In this document: piece by piece, positions 1 through 8,291 of the stretch
Position numbering within the stretch: position 1 is the first letter of the stretch
How the letters are laid out: every line of letters starts with the position of its first letter
The notes under the pieces: model-generated
Told to the model about the DNA's origin: nothing
Database searches by the model: none
The model's input: only the letters and a program-made list of their open reading frames with translations
Source of the DNA: Korobacter sp036501185
GTDB taxonomy: Bacteria > Acidobacteriota > Terriglobia > Terriglobales > Acidobacteriaceae
NCBI GenBank assembly: GCA_036501185.1
Contig: DASYAU010000164.1
Coordinates: 62,001-126,000 of the forward strand
Direction of reading: 5' to 3'
Length of the DNA stretch: 64,000 nt
Program-made: the position numbers and the translations under genes

Positions 1-245
1 CCATCCGCAGAAATCTTTACAAAGCCCACGTTGTACTCACTATTTTCGCACCAATTACGCCTCACCGCACCCCACGGAAGGGTAGGAACTTGGGTGTTCA
101 CCTGCGCTTTTCGTGGTACTACGACGTTTTTTGAGCAAATTAGTGGTCCGAAAATGACCCTGAGCACCGAATTTGGAACAGCATGCAAATTTGTGCTCTG
201 GGCTCTCTGGCGCTTCCTGAACCGTGATTTACACTGGCGTTCGCC

Positions 246-1151
246 ATGCCAGAGCGCAACTTCCCCAAACGACTTGGATTGATTGCCGGAAATGGCAAGT
301 TTCCGATCCTCGTCCTCGATGCGGCGCGCGCACATGGCGCTGAAGTCATTGTGGCGGCGATCAAGGAAGAGACGTTTCCGGAAATCGAGCAGCACGGCGC
401 CACCGCGCTCCACTGGATGTCGCTCGGCGAACTCAGTAAATTGATAGACACTTTCCACAAGGAAGGCGTGACCGAGGCCATCATGGCCGGGCAGGTGAAG
501 CATAAGCAGATCTTCAGCGCCATACGTCCTGACTGGAAGTTGGCGAAGTTGCTGATGTCGTTGGGCACGCGCAATACCGATTCGCTGATTGGCGGTGTAG
601 CCAAGGTGTTGGCCGACGAAGGCATCACGCTGCTGGATTCGACTTCGCTACTGGAGCCACTGCTCGCGAAAGAGGGCGTCCTTACCTCGCGGCAACCGAC
701 TGACCAGGAGCTGACGAACATTACGTATGGGCGTGCGGTGGCCCAGCATCTTTCGCGGTTCGATATCGGGCAGACGGTGGTGATTGCCGAAGCTGCATGT
801 GTTGCGGTGGAAGCGATGGAGGGCACTGACGCGACGATCCTGCGCGCGGGGGAACTGCTGTCGTCACCTTCTCTGGGCGAGAAGCCCTCAACGCTCGGCC
901 GCGAGCTCACGGTGGTGAAAGTGGCCAAGCCTAATCAGGACATGCGCTTCGACGTGCCGGTGATCGGTTTGCGCACCATTGAGTCAATGAAAACCGCGAA
1001 TGCTACGTGTCTGGCCCTGGATGCGGGAAAATGTTTGCTGCTGGATGGGTCGGCGATTGTCGATGCGGCCAATGCGGCCGGAATTTGCATTGTGGCGGAG
1101 ACGCCGACTGCGGTACATCACGCGCAGCATGTGGAGCTGCCGAAGATCTAG
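246..1151 (+). CDS. lpxI: UDP-2,3-diacylglucosamine pyrophosphatase LpxI
   Basis: LpxI (DUF1009 family) hydrolyses UDP-2,3-diacylglucosamine to lipid X and UMP in lipid A synthesis; it is unrelated to LpxH and replaces it in many phyla. The 301-residue length is near the family norm. The N-terminal LGLIAGNGKFP segment, the GQVKHKQIF motif near residue 80 and the C-terminal stretch with GLRTIESM and LDAGKCLLLD are typical. The ATG at 246 has no strong Shine-Dalgarno site, but the family N-terminus starts here. The purE gene follows after 63 bases on the same strand. The call implies a lipid A-bearing outer membrane, consistent with the outer-membrane proteins elsewhere in the window. Confidence 0.9.
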   Translation: MPERNFPKRLGLIAGNGKFPILVLDAARAHGAEVIVAAIKEETFPEIEQHGATALHWMSLGELSKLIDTFHKEGVTEAIMAGQVKHKQIFSAIRPDWKLAKLLMSLGTRNTDSLIGGVAKVLADEGITLLDSTSLLEPLLAKEGVLTSRQPTDQELTNITYGRAVAQHLSRFDIGQTVVIAEAACVAVEAMEGTDATILRAGELLSSPSLGEKPSTLGRELTVVKVAKPNQDMRFDVPVIGLRTIESMKTANATCLALDAGKCLLLDGSAIVDAANAAGICIVAETPTAVHHAQHVELPKI

Positions 1152-1214
1152 CGTCTCATTTACAATCGTTCTATCTGCTCGCAGTTCCCCAATATTTTCA
1201 AGCTAGAGGTCCTT

Positions 1215-1724
1215 ATGTCTGAGAAAGTTCTTGTGTCCATCGTTATGGGCAGCGACTCCGACCTGGAGATCATGAATGAAGCCGCGAAGGCGCTCGATGG
1301 CTTCGGCATTCCCTACGAAATCGACATCACCTCCGCGCATCGCTCGCCAGCGCGTACCAGCGAATACTCGCGCGCACTGGTTTCTCGCGGCGTGAAAGTT
1401 GTGATCGCCGGCGCGGGCGGCGCCGCTCACCTGGCGGGAGTAATCGCCGCTGAGACCACATTGCCGGTGATCGCCGTGCCCATTCCATCCACACCGCTGG
1501 CAGGCTTGGATTCGCTGCTCGCCATGGTGCAGATGCCCGCGGGTATTCCGTGCGCTACCGTCGCCATCGGCAAGGCAGGTGCAACCAATGCCGGCATCCT
1601 CGCGGCGCAGATCATCGGCACCGCCGACGGCGACGTCGCCAAGAAGCTGGTTGCGCACAAGGAGAAGCTCGCCAAGGGCGTAGAGGAGAAGTCGAAGAAA
1701 CTGCGCGAATCGCGCAACAAGTAG
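1215..1724 (+). CDS. purE: N5-carboxyaminoimidazole ribonucleotide mutase PurE
   Basis: PurE (class I) converts N5-CAIR to CAIR in de novo purine synthesis. The 169-residue protein has the signature MGSDSD near the N-terminus, SAHRSP around residue 45 (the catalytic histidine), and the GAGGAAHLAG and MPAGIPCATV segments of the active site. AGAGG lies about seven bases before the ATG. The purK partner is not in the window. A strong intrinsic terminator follows within 25 bases of the stop. The lysine-rich C-terminal tail, after about residue 150, is longer than in many homologues and looks like a flexible appendage. Confidence 0.95.
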   Translation: MSEKVLVSIVMGSDSDLEIMNEAAKALDGFGIPYEIDITSAHRSPARTSEYSRALVSRGVKVVIAGAGGAAHLAGVIAAETTLPVIAVPIPSTPLAGLDSLLAMVQMPAGIPCATVAIGKAGATNAGILAAQIIGTADGDVAKKLVAHKEKLAKGVEEKSKKLRESRNK

Positions 1725-1746
1725 CGTGCGGCAGGACAAAGCGAAC

Positions 1747-1778
1747 AAGGCAGCCACTCTCGGCTGCCTTAGTCTTTT
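1747..1778 (+). terminator. Intrinsic terminator after purE
   Basis: A perfect 9-bp stem (AAGGCAGCC at 1747-1755 with GGCTGCCTT at 1762-1770) encloses a six-base loop and is followed by a T-rich tract. It would end the lpxI-purE transcript. Confidence 0.8.
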
Positions 1779-1780
1779 AT

Positions 1781-2083
1781 TTATTCCGACGCCGCTTTCG
1801 AGAAGAGGACTGGACCTGCAAGGTCCCAGTCGTGGAAGTTGTAATCGATGGCCCGCTCCAGGTAGAAACGCACTTCGCCCTTGCACACGCGGCACGCGGG
1901 AAGAATGTCGCCGTTGATAGCGAGCACTTCGTGATCGTCGCGATGATGCGCGTGCACAACGCGGTATACACCACTTACCGCAATGGTTTCTCCAGGTGCC
2001 AGGCCTTTCACTTCGAGGGGACGCAACTTTCGTTCAGCAGTCACAGCGGAGACATCCTGAGGGGCGAAGGGCCCGTCTCGCAC
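1781..2083 (-). CDS. Small CxxC protein, paralogue A of a divergent pair
   Basis: A protein of about 100 residues of unknown function. It carries SGVYRVVHAHHR, then an EVLAING segment, then PACRVCKGEVRF, giving one CxxC pair plus several histidines that could bind a metal. The same layout (G-E, S-G-x-Y, V-H-x-x-H, A-I-x-G, P-C-R-x-C) recurs in the divergent gene at 2243-2578, so the two are paralogues. The furthest start is a GTG at 2083; an internal GTG about 15 codons downstream is an alternative. The gene ends two bases from the purE terminator on the other strand. Short proteins with this pattern occur in Acidobacteriota, but I know of no assigned function. Conservation between the paralogues supports real coding. 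Confidence 0.65.
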   Translation of the reverse strand: MRDGPFAPQDVSAVTAERKLRPLEVKGLAPGETIAVSGVYRVVHAHHRDDHEVLAINGDILPACRVCKGEVRFYLERAIDYNFHDWDLAGPVLFSKAASE

Positions 2084-2242
2084 GGCCAGTATGCGAGGAA
2101 TATTGCTGAGTGCGATTCACTTGAGCGTGCAAAGGATGGATCAATTCGGATGGCACATCTGTGCGGAATTCTTGCGCCCGCGCGAACTGCGTAAAAGTTC
2201 CAAGCACCTGCTGCTTCGGCACGTGCAAGTCTCCTAGCATCA

Positions 2243-2578
2243 ATGGCTTTTTTGGCACGTGAAATGCCTTTACGAGAAGGCATGACGCCAGAAAAACTAA
2301 AAATATTTCTACATCCGCACAAACTACGTCCCGACGAAGGGAAGGAGCTTCTACTCCGCTGCGGCGAAGTGGTTCCATTGTCCGGAATCTACGAATTCGT
2401 CCATCCATCTCACGACCAGGAGCAGCAAAGCGAAATGGTTGTGGCCATCCGTGGAGAACATGTAGAGCCGTGCAGAGGATGCGGCGAGCACGTGCTATTG
2501 CGGCTTCTCCACGCAGCGCCGCACATCTCCGAAGACCACGACTTCTGCGGCATGGACCCGAACGCGCGGAATCAGTAG
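2243..2578 (+). CDS. Small CxxC protein, paralogue B of a divergent pair
   Basis: A 111-residue protein of unknown function, homologous to the product of the gene at 1781-2083. Matching positions include LRPDEGKEL, VPLSGIYEFVHPSH, a VVAIRGEHV segment and PCRGCGEHV with the CxxC pair. Compared with the paralogue it has a longer N-terminus and a few extra residues between the histidines and the A-I-x-G motif. In-frame ATGs at 2264 and 2282 are possible alternative starts. It is transcribed away from the paralogue, and the 159-base shared spacer contains two copies of GGCACGTG. Both proteins could be small zinc-ribbon-like regulators or stress proteins; nothing in the context fixes the role. Confidence 0.65.
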   Translation: MAFLAREMPLREGMTPEKLKIFLHPHKLRPDEGKELLLRCGEVVPLSGIYEFVHPSHDQEQQSEMVVAIRGEHVEPCRGCGEHVLLRLLHAAPHISEDHDFCGMDPNARNQ

Positions 2579-2581
2579 ACG

Positions 2582-2612
2582 CAAAAAAACAATGCCACCG
2601 CCAGGGTGGCAT
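2582..2612 (-). terminator. Intrinsic terminator after galU
   Basis: Read on the minus strand, an 8-bp stem (ATGCCACC with GGTGGCAT, plus-strand 2592-2612) with a five-base loop is followed by a run of seven T (plus-strand A run 2583-2589). It lies about 20 bases beyond the galU stop. The plus strand has no T run, so it serves galU only. Confidence 0.8.
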
Positions 2613-2633
2613 TCGGGGCCGGCAAAATTCCAT

Positions 2634-3533
2634 TTACTTCATCGCAAATTCTTCTACCTGAAGTTCCCGCAAATATTTCGCAAACTCCGGCCCGAGCTCC
2701 TGATTTTTCAGCGCGAATTCGACCGTGGCTTTCAGGAAGCCAAGCTTGTCGCCGGCATCGTGACGCTTGCCTTCAAATTGATATCCGTAAATCTTCTCTT
2801 TCTTGAGCAGCGCGCGCATGCCGTCGGTAAGCTGGATCTCGCCGCCCGCGCCGGTGGGAATGTTTTGCAGCGTGTCGAAGATGGTTGGCGTAAGAATGTA
2901 GCGGCCAATGATGGCCTGGTTGGATGGCGCGTCTTCGAGCTTCGGCTTTTCCACGAGGTCCCTGATTTCGAAAAGTCGCCCCGCGTACGGGCCTGTCGTT
3001 ACAGGTTTCGCATCGAGCACGCCATACGACGAAATCGCCTTTCCTTCCACCACCATGGTCGCAATCACCGAGCACTGGGTTTGCTCGAAAACCTCGACCA
3101 TCTGCTTGAGGCAAGGCTTTTCCGCGTCGATCACGTCGTCTGCCAACAGCACCGCGAAGGGCTCATCGCCCACAAGCTCTTTTGACATCAGTACTGCGTG
3201 TCCCAGGCCAAGCGCCTCTTTTTGGCGTACGTAAGCCACGTGGATCATGTCGGAAATTTTCTGGACGATCGCGAGCAGGTCCTTTTTGCCGCGCTCTTCG
3301 AGCATTTTTTCGAGCTCGTAGCTCACATCGAAGTGGTCTTCAATCGCGCTCTTACCGCGGCCAGTGACGATGATGATCTGGTCGCAGCCGGCGTTCATCG
3401 CCTCTTCCACGCCGTACTGAATGATCGGCTTGTCGACGATCGGAAGCATTTCCTTCGGCTGGGCCTTAGTGGCGGGAAGAAACCGGGTGCCCAAACCTGC
3501 GGCAGGGAACACAGCCTTGCGAATCGATTTCAT
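2634..3533 (-). CDS. galU: UTP--glucose-1-phosphate uridylyltransferase
   Basis: GalU makes UDP-glucose from UTP and glucose-1-phosphate, feeding exopolysaccharide, LPS and glycolipid synthesis. The 299-residue protein opens with KAVFPAAGLGTRFLPATKA, the nucleotide-binding signature of the family, followed by KEMLPIVDKP, and carries the LADDVID metal-site segment and VEKP near residue 190. Length and motifs match bacterial GalU throughout. The ATG at 3533 is preceded on the minus strand by GAGG at good spacing. It lies 65 bases downstream of mfd on the same strand and could be partly co-transcribed with it. It has its own terminator. Confidence 0.95.
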   Translation of the reverse strand: MKSIRKAVFPAAGLGTRFLPATKAQPKEMLPIVDKPIIQYGVEEAMNAGCDQIIIVTGRGKSAIEDHFDVSYELEKMLEERGKKDLLAIVQKISDMIHVAYVRQKEALGLGHAVLMSKELVGDEPFAVLLADDVIDAEKPCLKQMVEVFEQTQCSVIATMVVEGKAISSYGVLDAKPVTTGPYAGRLFEIRDLVEKPKLEDAPSNQAIIGRYILTPTIFDTLQNIPTGAGGEIQLTDGMRALLKKEKIYGYQFEGKRHDAGDKLGFLKATVEFALKNQELGPEFAKYLRELQVEEFAMK

Positions 3534-3598
3534 AGTTCCTCAGTAGCGAGAGTCGAAATTCGTATGATGCGGACTGCGAGGCCGGTGGCAACGAAACG

Positions 3599-6500
3599 TT
3601 ACATTGTACTGACTGCGGCCTCGGAAAGCTGTTGCAACAGCGTGTGCAAGCCACGCAGCACTTCGTCGGCCCCTACCGCCTTCAGCGTGAACTTCAGAAT
3701 CCCATTTGGCGTGAACTTCGCGCCCTTGGTTCGGCCGACGAACTTTGCCAGCTTCTCGGGATCGATATGCGCCTTCTCGGTGAAGCGCATGCTGATCTGG
3801 TCGCGCTGGCGATCGATGCCCGCTACTCCGATGCGCTCTGCGATCAATCGAAGGCGCGCATATTCAACCAGGTTCTTCACCGGCGCCGGCGGTGCGCCGT
3901 AACGGTCGTGCACCTCGGCGGCCACGTCGTTGAGTTTGGTTTCGTCTTCGACGCCGGCAATGCGCTTATACATCCGCAGGCGCTGATTTTCTTCCTGGAT
4001 GTACTCGGGTGGGATGCGGATATTCAGGCCGAGATTGAGCTGCGTTTCCGCTTGCTCTTCTTGTACCTCGCCCTTCATCTCGCGGACAGTGCGCTCGAGC
4101 ATGGTGGTGTAAAGCTCGAAACCTACCGCCTCGATCTGGCCACTCTGCTCGCCGCCCAACAAGTTGCCGGCCCCGCGCAGTTCGAGATCGAGAGCTGCGA
4201 TCTTGAAGCCCGCACCGAGATCGCTGAATTCTTTCAACGCCGCAAGCCTGCGGCGTGCCAATTCGGTCAGCTCGCGATCCGGCGGAACGAGCAGGTATGC
4301 GTACGCGCGGCGATTCGAACGGCCTACACGTCCGCGGAGCTGGTAAAGCTCGCTCAGCCCGTGGCGATCGGCGCGGTTCACGATCATGGTGTTGCAGAGC
4401 GGGATGTCGAGCCCGTTCTCGATGATCGTGGTGGCCACCAGCACATCCGCCTCGTGCCGCATGAACTTCAGCATGATGTCTTCGAGTTCGCCCTCACCTA
4501 TCTGGCCGTGGCCGACGAGAATCCGTGCCTTTGGTACGAGCTCGCGGAGCTTGTCGCTGATCTCGTAAATGCTGTCCACCCGGTTGTGGACGAAGTAGAC
4601 CTGCCCGCCGCGGTCGAGTTCCTGTTCGATGGCACTCTTGATCAGCTTCTCGTCCCACTTGGCGACGACCGTCTGGATCGCGATGCGGTCCTTCGGCGGC
4701 GTCTCAATCACGCTCATGTCGCGCAAGCCGAGCAGCGACATGTGCAGGGTGCGCGGAATCGGCGTTGCCGACATGGTGAGCACGTCCACTTCTTTGCGAA
4801 GCTGCTTCAGCCGCTCTTTGTGGCGCACGCCAAAACGCTGTTCTTCGTCGATGACCACCAGCCCGAGATCGGGGAACTTAATGTCCTTGGAGAGCACGCG
4901 GTGCGTGCCGATCAGGATGTCGACCTGGCCGTTGTTCACCTTCTCGACGATTTCTTTCTGCTGCTTCGCTGTTCGGAAGCGCGAGAGCATTTCGACTTTC
5001 ACCGGGAACGCGGAGAAGCGACCCTTGAAGGTTTCGAAATGCTGAAACGCAAGCACCGTGGTAGGCGCGAGGACTGCGACCTGCTTGTTATCGGCCACGG
5101 CCTTGAATGCCGCGCGCATCGAGACTTCGGTCTTCCCGTAGCCCACGTCGCCGCAAAGCAGTCGGTCCATCGGCGTGTCGGATTCCATGTCGCGATAAAC
5201 ATCGGTGATCGCGTTGGACTGGTCGTCGGTCTCGTTGAACTCGAAGGCGTCGGCGAACTCGCGCTGGAATTGTCCGTCTGGGGAGAACGCGTGGCCATGC
5301 GCCGTCTTGCGCACCGCGTAGAGCTTCAGCAGCTCGTCGGCCATATCCTGCATGGCCTTTTTCACGCGGGCCTTCGTCTTGGCCCACTGCTGCGTGCCGA
5401 GCCGGCTGAGTACGGGCTTCACGCCCTCTGACGAGCGGTACTTCTGGATCAGGTCGAGCCGGGTGAGTGGCACATAGAGTCGCGCCCCCTCGGCATATTC
5501 GAGGATCATGAACTCGGTAGTTTCACCGTCGCCCTGCGCAATTTCTTTCAGGCCCTGGTATTGGCCGATGCCATGTTCGACGTGGACGACATAATCATTG
5601 ACCGCGAGATCGCGAAAATCGGAGAGAAATGCCGAGACCTTCGAGCGCGACCGCTTCGGTTGCTGCGCGGAGACTTCGGATTCATCGAACAGATCACGCG
5701 TCCCAAAGATCACCAGCCGCGAATCCGGCAGCGCCACACCCTCCGGCACATACGCTTTAGCGACCGTAACCGCGGAAAAATCTTCGGCGACGAATCCGGA
5801 TTCTTCAACAAAAGCCTCGTGTCCGGGCCGTGCCGAGCGGCTTCCGATACGGAACGGAACCGTGTATTCGTTGAAAACATCGGCCAGGCGCTCGACTTCG
5901 CCGGTGTTAGCGGTGGAGAAGAACACCCGACGTCCATCGGCGAGGAGTGCCTTCACTTCTTCCACCATTGCTGGAACCGAGCCGTGAAAACGCGACGTGG
6001 ATTGCGAGCGAATTTCGATCGCTTCCTCCGCCGATTCCGAGAACATGCCGAGCTGTTCGAGGTCCGCGCCGTGAAGCTTGGTGATTCGCTCGCTCCAGGC
6101 TTCAGGCGCATCCACCAGTTCTTCAGGACGAACGAGATTGCCGACACCGCTGCGCTCGTGGCTCTGCTGCACGCGCTCCCACCACGCTTCGAAGTCGGTC
6201 TCGATCTTGTTTGGATCGTCGCGCAGCACGGCTGCAGTTGGCATCAGGTCAAACAGCCGCTGGTCGGCGGTGGCAGCCGCGTAGTACTCCCAGCCAGGAA
6301 AAACGGTGACGCCCTCGGCGCGCGCAATGTCCTCGAGCATCTGTTCGTCGCCTTCTACGCGACGGCCTGAAAGCTTCGCATGGATCGCGCCGAGAATGTC
6401 TTCGCGTACCGGAGTGTCCGAGAGCGGGAGCAGGACCACTTCGTCCAGCGCGGCAGCAGATCGCTGCGTCTCCGTATCGAAGCGGCGGATGGATTCCACT

Positions 6501-7132
6501 TCGTCGCCGAAAAGCTCAATGCGCACCGGGCTCTCGGTTTCCGGCGGATAGATGTCGAGAATGCCGCCGCGCAACGCATACTCCCCTGGCATCTCGACCA
6601 CATCCACCGCGCTATAGCCCGAAGTATTCAGCACCCCGCGCAGCTCGTCGGCGTCGACCGAATTCCCGCGATTGATCACCTTCGTCAGGTCGAAGTAGAA
6701 CTCCGCCGGACGATAGTGCATGGCGGTCGCAACGAAAGGCGCAATCACAATCCGCGCTGCGCCGGAAACAATCTTCCACAACGCTGCTGCTCGCGCTTCC
6801 TGGATCTCGGCGTGTGGCGACAGATTCTCGTACGGAAGCACATCGTAGGCCGGCAGCATCACGACGGCGTCCGGATGCGCCGCGCCGGTCAGGTCGCAGA
6901 ACGCCTGGACTATGGGCAGCAGCTCTTCCGCCGCACGGTTGTTGTTGACGACTATGATCAGCGGCTTGAGCGTGGCTTTGAGGAGCAATGCATAATGCAG
7001 GGCGCGCGCGTTCGGGGTGAGTCCGGAGACACGTATCCGCCCCGTGCCGCTCTTTACCTGGCTAGCTGCACGCTGGAAATCGGGGGCCTTCTCCACGTCC
7101 GCGAAGAGTTCGCGAACAAACGGCAGGATCAT
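3599..7132 (-). CDS. mfd: Transcription-repair coupling factor Mfd
   Basis: Mfd is a DNA translocase that removes RNA polymerase stalled at lesions and recruits UvrA. At 1177 residues it is full length. The N-terminal third is the UvrB-like module, the RNA-polymerase-interacting domain lies around residues 480-560 (NDYVVHVEHGIGQY), and the RecG-like helicase follows with Walker A GDVGYGKTE near residue 660, a DEEQ box near 761, SATPIPRTLHM and the C-terminal motifs QLRGRVGRS and GAGNLLGGEQSGQ. The C-terminal TRCF domain is present. AAAGAG precedes the ATG. Large open frames on the opposite strand across this gene are shadows. Confidence 0.97.
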   Translation of the reverse strand: MILPFVRELFADVEKAPDFQRAASQVKSGTGRIRVSGLTPNARALHYALLLKATLKPLIIVVNNNRAAEELLPIVQAFCDLTGAAHPDAVVMLPAYDVLPYENLSPHAEIQEARAAALWKIVSGAARIVIAPFVATAMHYRPAEFYFDLTKVINRGNSVDADELRGVLNTSGYSAVDVVEMPGEYALRGGILDIYPPETESPVRIELFGDEVESIRRFDTETQRSAAALDEVVLLPLSDTPVREDILGAIHAKLSGRRVEGDEQMLEDIARAEGVTVFPGWEYYAAATADQRLFDLMPTAAVLRDDPNKIETDFEAWWERVQQSHERSGVGNLVRPEELVDAPEAWSERITKLHGADLEQLGMFSESAEEAIEIRSQSTSRFHGSVPAMVEEVKALLADGRRVFFSTANTGEVERLADVFNEYTVPFRIGSRSARPGHEAFVEESGFVAEDFSAVTVAKAYVPEGVALPDSRLVIFGTRDLFDESEVSAQQPKRSRSKVSAFLSDFRDLAVNDYVVHVEHGIGQYQGLKEIAQGDGETTEFMILEYAEGARLYVPLTRLDLIQKYRSSEGVKPVLSRLGTQQWAKTKARVKKAMQDMADELLKLYAVRKTAHGHAFSPDGQFQREFADAFEFNETDDQSNAITDVYRDMESDTPMDRLLCGDVGYGKTEVSMRAAFKAVADNKQVAVLAPTTVLAFQHFETFKGRFSAFPVKVEMLSRFRTAKQQKEIVEKVNNGQVDILIGTHRVLSKDIKFPDLGLVVIDEEQRFGVRHKERLKQLRKEVDVLTMSATPIPRTLHMSLLGLRDMSVIETPPKDRIAIQTVVAKWDEKLIKSAIEQELDRGGQVYFVHNRVDSIYEISDKLRELVPKARILVGHGQIGEGELEDIMLKFMRHEADVLVATTIIENGLDIPLCNTMIVNRADRHGLSELYQLRGRVGRSNRRAYAYLLVPPDRELTELARRRLAALKEFSDLGAGFKIAALDLELRGAGNLLGGEQSGQIEAVGFELYTTMLERTVREMKGEVQEEQAETQLNLGLNIRIPPEYIQEENQRLRMYKRIAGVEDETKLNDVAAEVHDRYGAPPAPVKNLVEYARLRLIAERIGVAGIDRQRDQISMRFTEKAHIDPEKLAKFVGRTKGAKFTPNGILKFTLKAVGADEVLRGLHTLLQQLSEAAVSTM

Positions 7133-7201
7133 TACTCTTTCATTCTAACAGCCGGAATGCGGTCTTCTGTGATCCGCCCTAAGATGCAAATCCCATGAAC
7201 G

Positions 7202-8176
7202 TCAGTGCTCGCTGTCTAGCACTTTCATCTGGCGTTCGTCATAGCGCGTACCCGCTATCTCGGGAACCGAGCTCTCGATGCGAGCCATCTCCTCGGCGCT
7301 CAAATCGATCTCCAACGCTCTCAGCGTTTCCGCAAGTTGTTTGCGGGTGCGAGCCCCGATCACCGGAATCACGTTGTTATCCTTGTTGAGCACCCATGCA
7401 ATTGCGAGCTGTGCCGGCGTAATGTTTTTCTCCGCTGCAAGCGCCCTCAGGGTTTCGACCACCGACCGATTCTGTGTCACATTCTTTTCGGCGAAGCGTG
7501 GGAAATATCCTCGTATGTCGCCTTTGCCTGTCGGTCGTGACCCGCTCAGCAGGCCGCGCGAGAGCACGCCATAGGCTGTCACCGCGACTCCCAGTTCCCG
7601 CAGCGCGGGGAAAATCTTCTCCTCGGCAGTGCGCGTAATCACCGCGTACTCAATCTGCAAGTCGGTCACCGGATGTACCGCACACGCACGACGCACGGTT
7701 TCGGCACTCATCTCCGAGAGACCGAGGTGGCGCACGTACCCAGCTTCGATCATTTTGACAATCCCGCCCACCGTCTCCTCGATCGGCAACCCGGGATCGA
7801 GCCGCGCTGGGCGGTAGACATCAATGTAGTCCACGCCGAGTCGCGTGAGTGTGTAGGCGAGAAAATTTTTCGTCGCCATCGGACGCGTGTCGTACCCATT
7901 CCAGGTGCCGTCCGGTCCCCGCAGACCGCCATACTTCACCGAGAGCAATACCTTGTCGCGCAGGCCCTTGATCGCCCGCCCGATCAGCATCTCGTTGTGG
8001 CCCATCCCGTAGAAGTCGCCGGTGTCGATCAGGTTGATGCCCGCATCGATCGCCGCATGGATGGTCGCGATGCTCTCCTGTTCGTCGGCCGGACCATACA
8101 TCCCGGACATTCCCATGCAGCCCAGGGCGATGGGGAACACCTCCGGCCCGGTCTTTCCAAGCTTGCGCATTTCCAT
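7202..8176 (-). CDS. Aldo/keto reductase
   Basis: A 324-residue NAD(P)H-dependent oxidoreductase with the TIM-barrel aldo/keto reductase layout: MRKLGKTGPEVFPIALG at the N-terminus, DTGDFYGMGHNE with the catalytic Asp and Tyr near residues 50-60, SVKYG with the catalytic Lys near 80, and the cofactor-binding VIPVIGART near 270. The position that usually holds the catalytic histidine reads YRPARLDP, as I recall for a YakC/AKR13-like subgroup, so the substrate range may differ from classic members. It is divergent from hemL and ends 69 bases beyond the mfd start. The substrate cannot be deduced. Confidence 0.88.
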   Translation of the reverse strand: MEMRKLGKTGPEVFPIALGCMGMSGMYGPADEQESIATIHAAIDAGINLIDTGDFYGMGHNEMLIGRAIKGLRDKVLLSVKYGGLRGPDGTWNGYDTRPMATKNFLAYTLTRLGVDYIDVYRPARLDPGLPIEETVGGIVKMIEAGYVRHLGLSEMSAETVRRACAVHPVTDLQIEYAVITRTAEEKIFPALRELGVAVTAYGVLSRGLLSGSRPTGKGDIRGYFPRFAEKNVTQNRSVVETLRALAAEKNITPAQLAIAWVLNKDNNVIPVIGARTRKQLAETLRALEIDLSAEEMARIESSVPEIAGTRYDERQMKVLDSEH

Positions 8177-8219
8177 CGTCTTGTCTCTCCGCCTACGATG
8201 CTACGCGAAGCGCCGCCGT

Positions 8220-8235
8220 TGTGACGCGGCTCACA
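8220..8235. promoter_or_regulatory. CRP-type palindrome upstream of hemL
   Basis: TGTGA-CGCGGC-TCACA matches the CRP half-sites exactly (TGTGA-N6-TCACA). It lies between the divergent aldo/keto reductase and hemL. A possible -10 (TAAGAT, 8258-8263) would put the start of transcription near 8269-8270, about 42 bases from the centre of the palindrome. That is the spacing of a class II CRP-activated promoter. Function is inferred from sequence only. Confidence 0.5.
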
Positions 8236-8291
8236 CCCGCCTGTGCGCCGCGGCTTGTAAGATGTTCTGTCACAAATTTCCGAGGTCTTGC

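Noticed and set aside
31..282. 83-codon open frame before lpxI
   Set aside because: No family resemblance, no ribosome-binding site, and it overlaps the lpxI start.
140..928. 262-codon open frame on the minus strand
   Set aside because: Antisense to lpxI; the protein is low-complexity Ser/Ala-rich and matches no family, as expected for a shadow frame in GC-rich DNA.
3632..5431. 599-codon open frame antisense to mfd
   Set aside because: Mfd motifs are unbroken on the other strand; this frame is a long GC-bias shadow rich in His, Arg and Val.
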